From contig JAAYFX010000131.1 of NCBI GenBank assembly GCA_012728025.1, forward strand, positions 1 to 14,541: a stretch of DNA of 14,541 bases, in the 5' to 3' direction. The notes beneath the pieces were generated by a model. The model was not told the origin of the DNA, ran no database searches, and saw nothing but the letters and a program-made list of their open reading frames with translations. Shown here one piece after another: positions 14,381 through 14,541 of this stretch (positions are counted from its first letter, which is position 1; each line of letters begins with the position of its first letter). This DNA comes from Clostridiales bacterium. GTDB taxonomy: Bacteria; Bacillota; Clostridia; Oscillospirales; Oscillospiraceae. Made by a program: the position numbers and the translations under genes.

Positions 14381-14541
14381 ATGAATAATCAAAAGCAGTC
14401 GGAAATACTTTTGGAATCTGGGATAAACGAATTGGAAATCATGGAGTTTACCATCGGCAGCCAGCTTTTTGGAATTAACGTTGCCAAGGTTCGGGAAATT
14501 ATGATGGTAGAACCGGTCAAGCCTATGCAGAAGTCTAACCA
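14381..14541 (+). CDS. cheV: Chemotaxis coupling protein, probably CheV, N-terminal part (cut by window end)
   Basis: The last 161 bases read MNNQKQSEILLESGINELEI followed by MEFTIGSQLFGINVAKVREI, then MMVEPVKPMQKSN at the edge. The segment EFxIGxxxFGINVAKVREI is the start of a CheW-like fold, which couples receptors to CheA. The leader ILLESGxNELEIxEF is typical of CheV, which has a receiver domain after the CheW-like domain, rather than of plain CheW. The receiver part lies beyond the window, so CheW cannot be fully excluded. AAAGG at 14365-14369 lies 11 bases before the ATG. The 88-base gap after cheD contains no clear terminator or promoter. In frame and intact as far as seen. Confidence 0.8.
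   Translation, partial: MNNQKQSEILLESGINELEIMEFTIGSQLFGINVAKVREIMMVEPVKPMQKSN

Noticed and set aside
1..14541. CRISPR arrays, tRNA or rRNA genes, insertion sequences, or phage genes
   Set aside because: No regular spaced repeats, tRNA-like cloverleaf, transposase or phage-type protein was seen; nearly all the sequence is accounted for by flagellar and chemotaxis genes.

Overview
The window is one continuous, plus-strand flagellar and chemotaxis cluster from a Gram-positive bacterium of the Bacillota, most likely class Clostridia. The evidence for the lineage is the gene set and order: FlbD, FliY with a CheC-like phosphatase region, cheY placed between fliY and fliO, a CheC/CheD pair, CheV, and a SigD/FliA-type sigma factor. 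Purine-rich AGGAGG-type ribosome binding sites and moderate base composition agree with this. I cannot name a species. All the minus-strand reading frames look like shadows of the plus-strand genes.

Layout. Positions 1-255 hold the C-terminal end of the hook protein FlgE. After a gap with a strong 12-bp hairpin come flbD, the stator genes motA and motB, the switch genes fliM and fliY, and cheY (350-5217). Next are the export-gate genes fliO, fliP, fliQ, fliR, flhB and flhA (5255-10664). The flagellar sigma factor follows (10732-11526), then two rod-family genes of the FlgF/FlgG type (11553-13129). The chemotaxis adaptation genes cheC and cheD (13184-14292) come last, and the window ends inside a gene that looks like cheV.

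How the genes work together. FliP/Q/R/FlhB/FlhA, with FliO as assembly factor, form the type III export gate that secretes rod and hook proteins such as FlgF, FlgG and FlgE. MotA/MotB supply torque. FliM/FliY form the switch that CheY-P acts on, and FliY and CheC both carry the Exx-N phosphatase motifs that remove CheY-P. CheD is a receptor deamidase and CheC partner, and CheV a coupling protein. The sigma factor would drive late flagellar genes.

Most notable points. The fliQ reading frame is broken by an apparent one-base deletion near its start. The flhF, flhG and fliL genes often found in such clusters are absent here. FliY lacks an obvious N-terminal CheY-binding peptide and has a long Pro/Gln-rich linker. 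Several intergenic gaps contain inverted repeats without a terminator-like T-run. I see no sign of a previously undescribed system; this is a largely canonical flagellar operon with a few local oddities.
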